DNA from: Thermohalobaculum sp039816045
GTDB lineage: Bacteria; Pseudomonadota; Alphaproteobacteria; Rhodobacterales; Rhodobacteraceae
Length of the DNA: 64,000 nucleotides
Reading direction: 5' to 3'
Assembly: GCA_039816045.1 (NCBI GenBank)
Contig: JBCBYB010000009.1
Location: 1 to 64,000 of the forward strand
Part shown: in pieces, positions 63,925-64,000 of the stretch
Numbering within the stretch: position 1 is the first letter of the stretch
Layout of the letters: every line of letters starts with the position of its first letter
The notes under the pieces: model-generated
Seen by the model: only the letters and a program-made list of their open reading frames with translations
What the model was told of the DNA's origin: nothing
Databases searched by the model: none
Position numbers and translations under genes: made by a program

Positions 63925-64000
63925 AACCCGGCACTCCGCGGCGCCAATAGGCAGCACTTATCTGGGTCGTCTTGTCGAGGCCGAGCTCCGCCTTGAAGTG

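Overview
The window looks like chromosome or large-replicon DNA of a GC-rich alphaproteobacterium, probably close to Rhodobacterales or Rhodospirillales. The pointers are the G+C-rich third codon positions, a Rhodobacter-type porin, a pseudoazurin, a CC0125/CC1285-like lipoprotein and extensive four-base start/stop overlaps. I saw no rRNA, tRNA or CRISPR array. Most of the window (about 3-13 kb and 24.8-64 kb) is an iron and siderophore acquisition island. It carries nine TonB-dependent outer-membrane receptors, three FecI/FecR signalling pairs, one ExbB-ExbD-ExbD-TonB energiser, a Fhu-type ABC importer, a second siderophore/haem-binding protein, two RhtX-like MFS importers (one fused to a DUF2218 domain and a siderophore-reductase module), a PepSY-type membrane reductase and four AraC-family regulators. 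I found no siderophore biosynthesis gene, so the island looks built to take up many siderophores made elsewhere or by others.

Layout. 0.8-3 kb: pseudoazurin and an orphan fused oligopeptide-type ABC ATPase. 3.1-13 kb: a small four-cysteine protein, a frameshifted lipoprotein pseudogene and two fecI-fecR-receptor cassettes on the minus strand, separated by a perfect 34-bp palindrome. 13.3-18.4 kb: a complete livK-livF-livG-livH-livM branched-chain amino-acid importer. 18.9-24.1 kb: a sensor kinase with an NtrC-type regulator that lacks the sigma54-contact GAFTGA loop, then a porin. 24.3-34.1 kb: an IS630 remnant, an AraC/receptor pair and a receptor-fhuC-fhuD-fhuB operon. 34.3-35.7 kb: insertion-sequence and recombinase debris. 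35.8-41.2 kb: the MFS-DUF2218-reductase fusion, its receptor and a divergent AraC gene broken by a stop codon.

41.4-54.2 kb is a long plus-strand run: a receptor, DUF3649-like, PepSY reductase, DUF3325-like, a secreted cysteine protein, exbB, exbD, exbD, tonB, fecI, fecR, a receptor and a lipoprotein. Many junctions overlap by 1-4 bases. 54.3-58.6 kb: receptor, DUF2218 and binding-protein operon facing an AraC gene. 58.9-63.9 kb: a second copy of the four-cysteine protein, an RhtX-like MFS importer with its receptor, and another AraC regulator.

Working model: receptors bring ferric siderophores across the outer membrane using the single TonB complex. Fhu ABC proteins or RhtX-like permeases carry them across the inner membrane. 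SIP/DUF2218 and PepSY proteins release iron by reduction. FecIR pairs and AraC proteins switch on the receptor matching the siderophore present. The best candidates for something undescribed are the transporter-reductase fusion and the pair of collinear four-cysteine proteins (3162-3635 and 58936-59499), which share a 29-base upstream motif.
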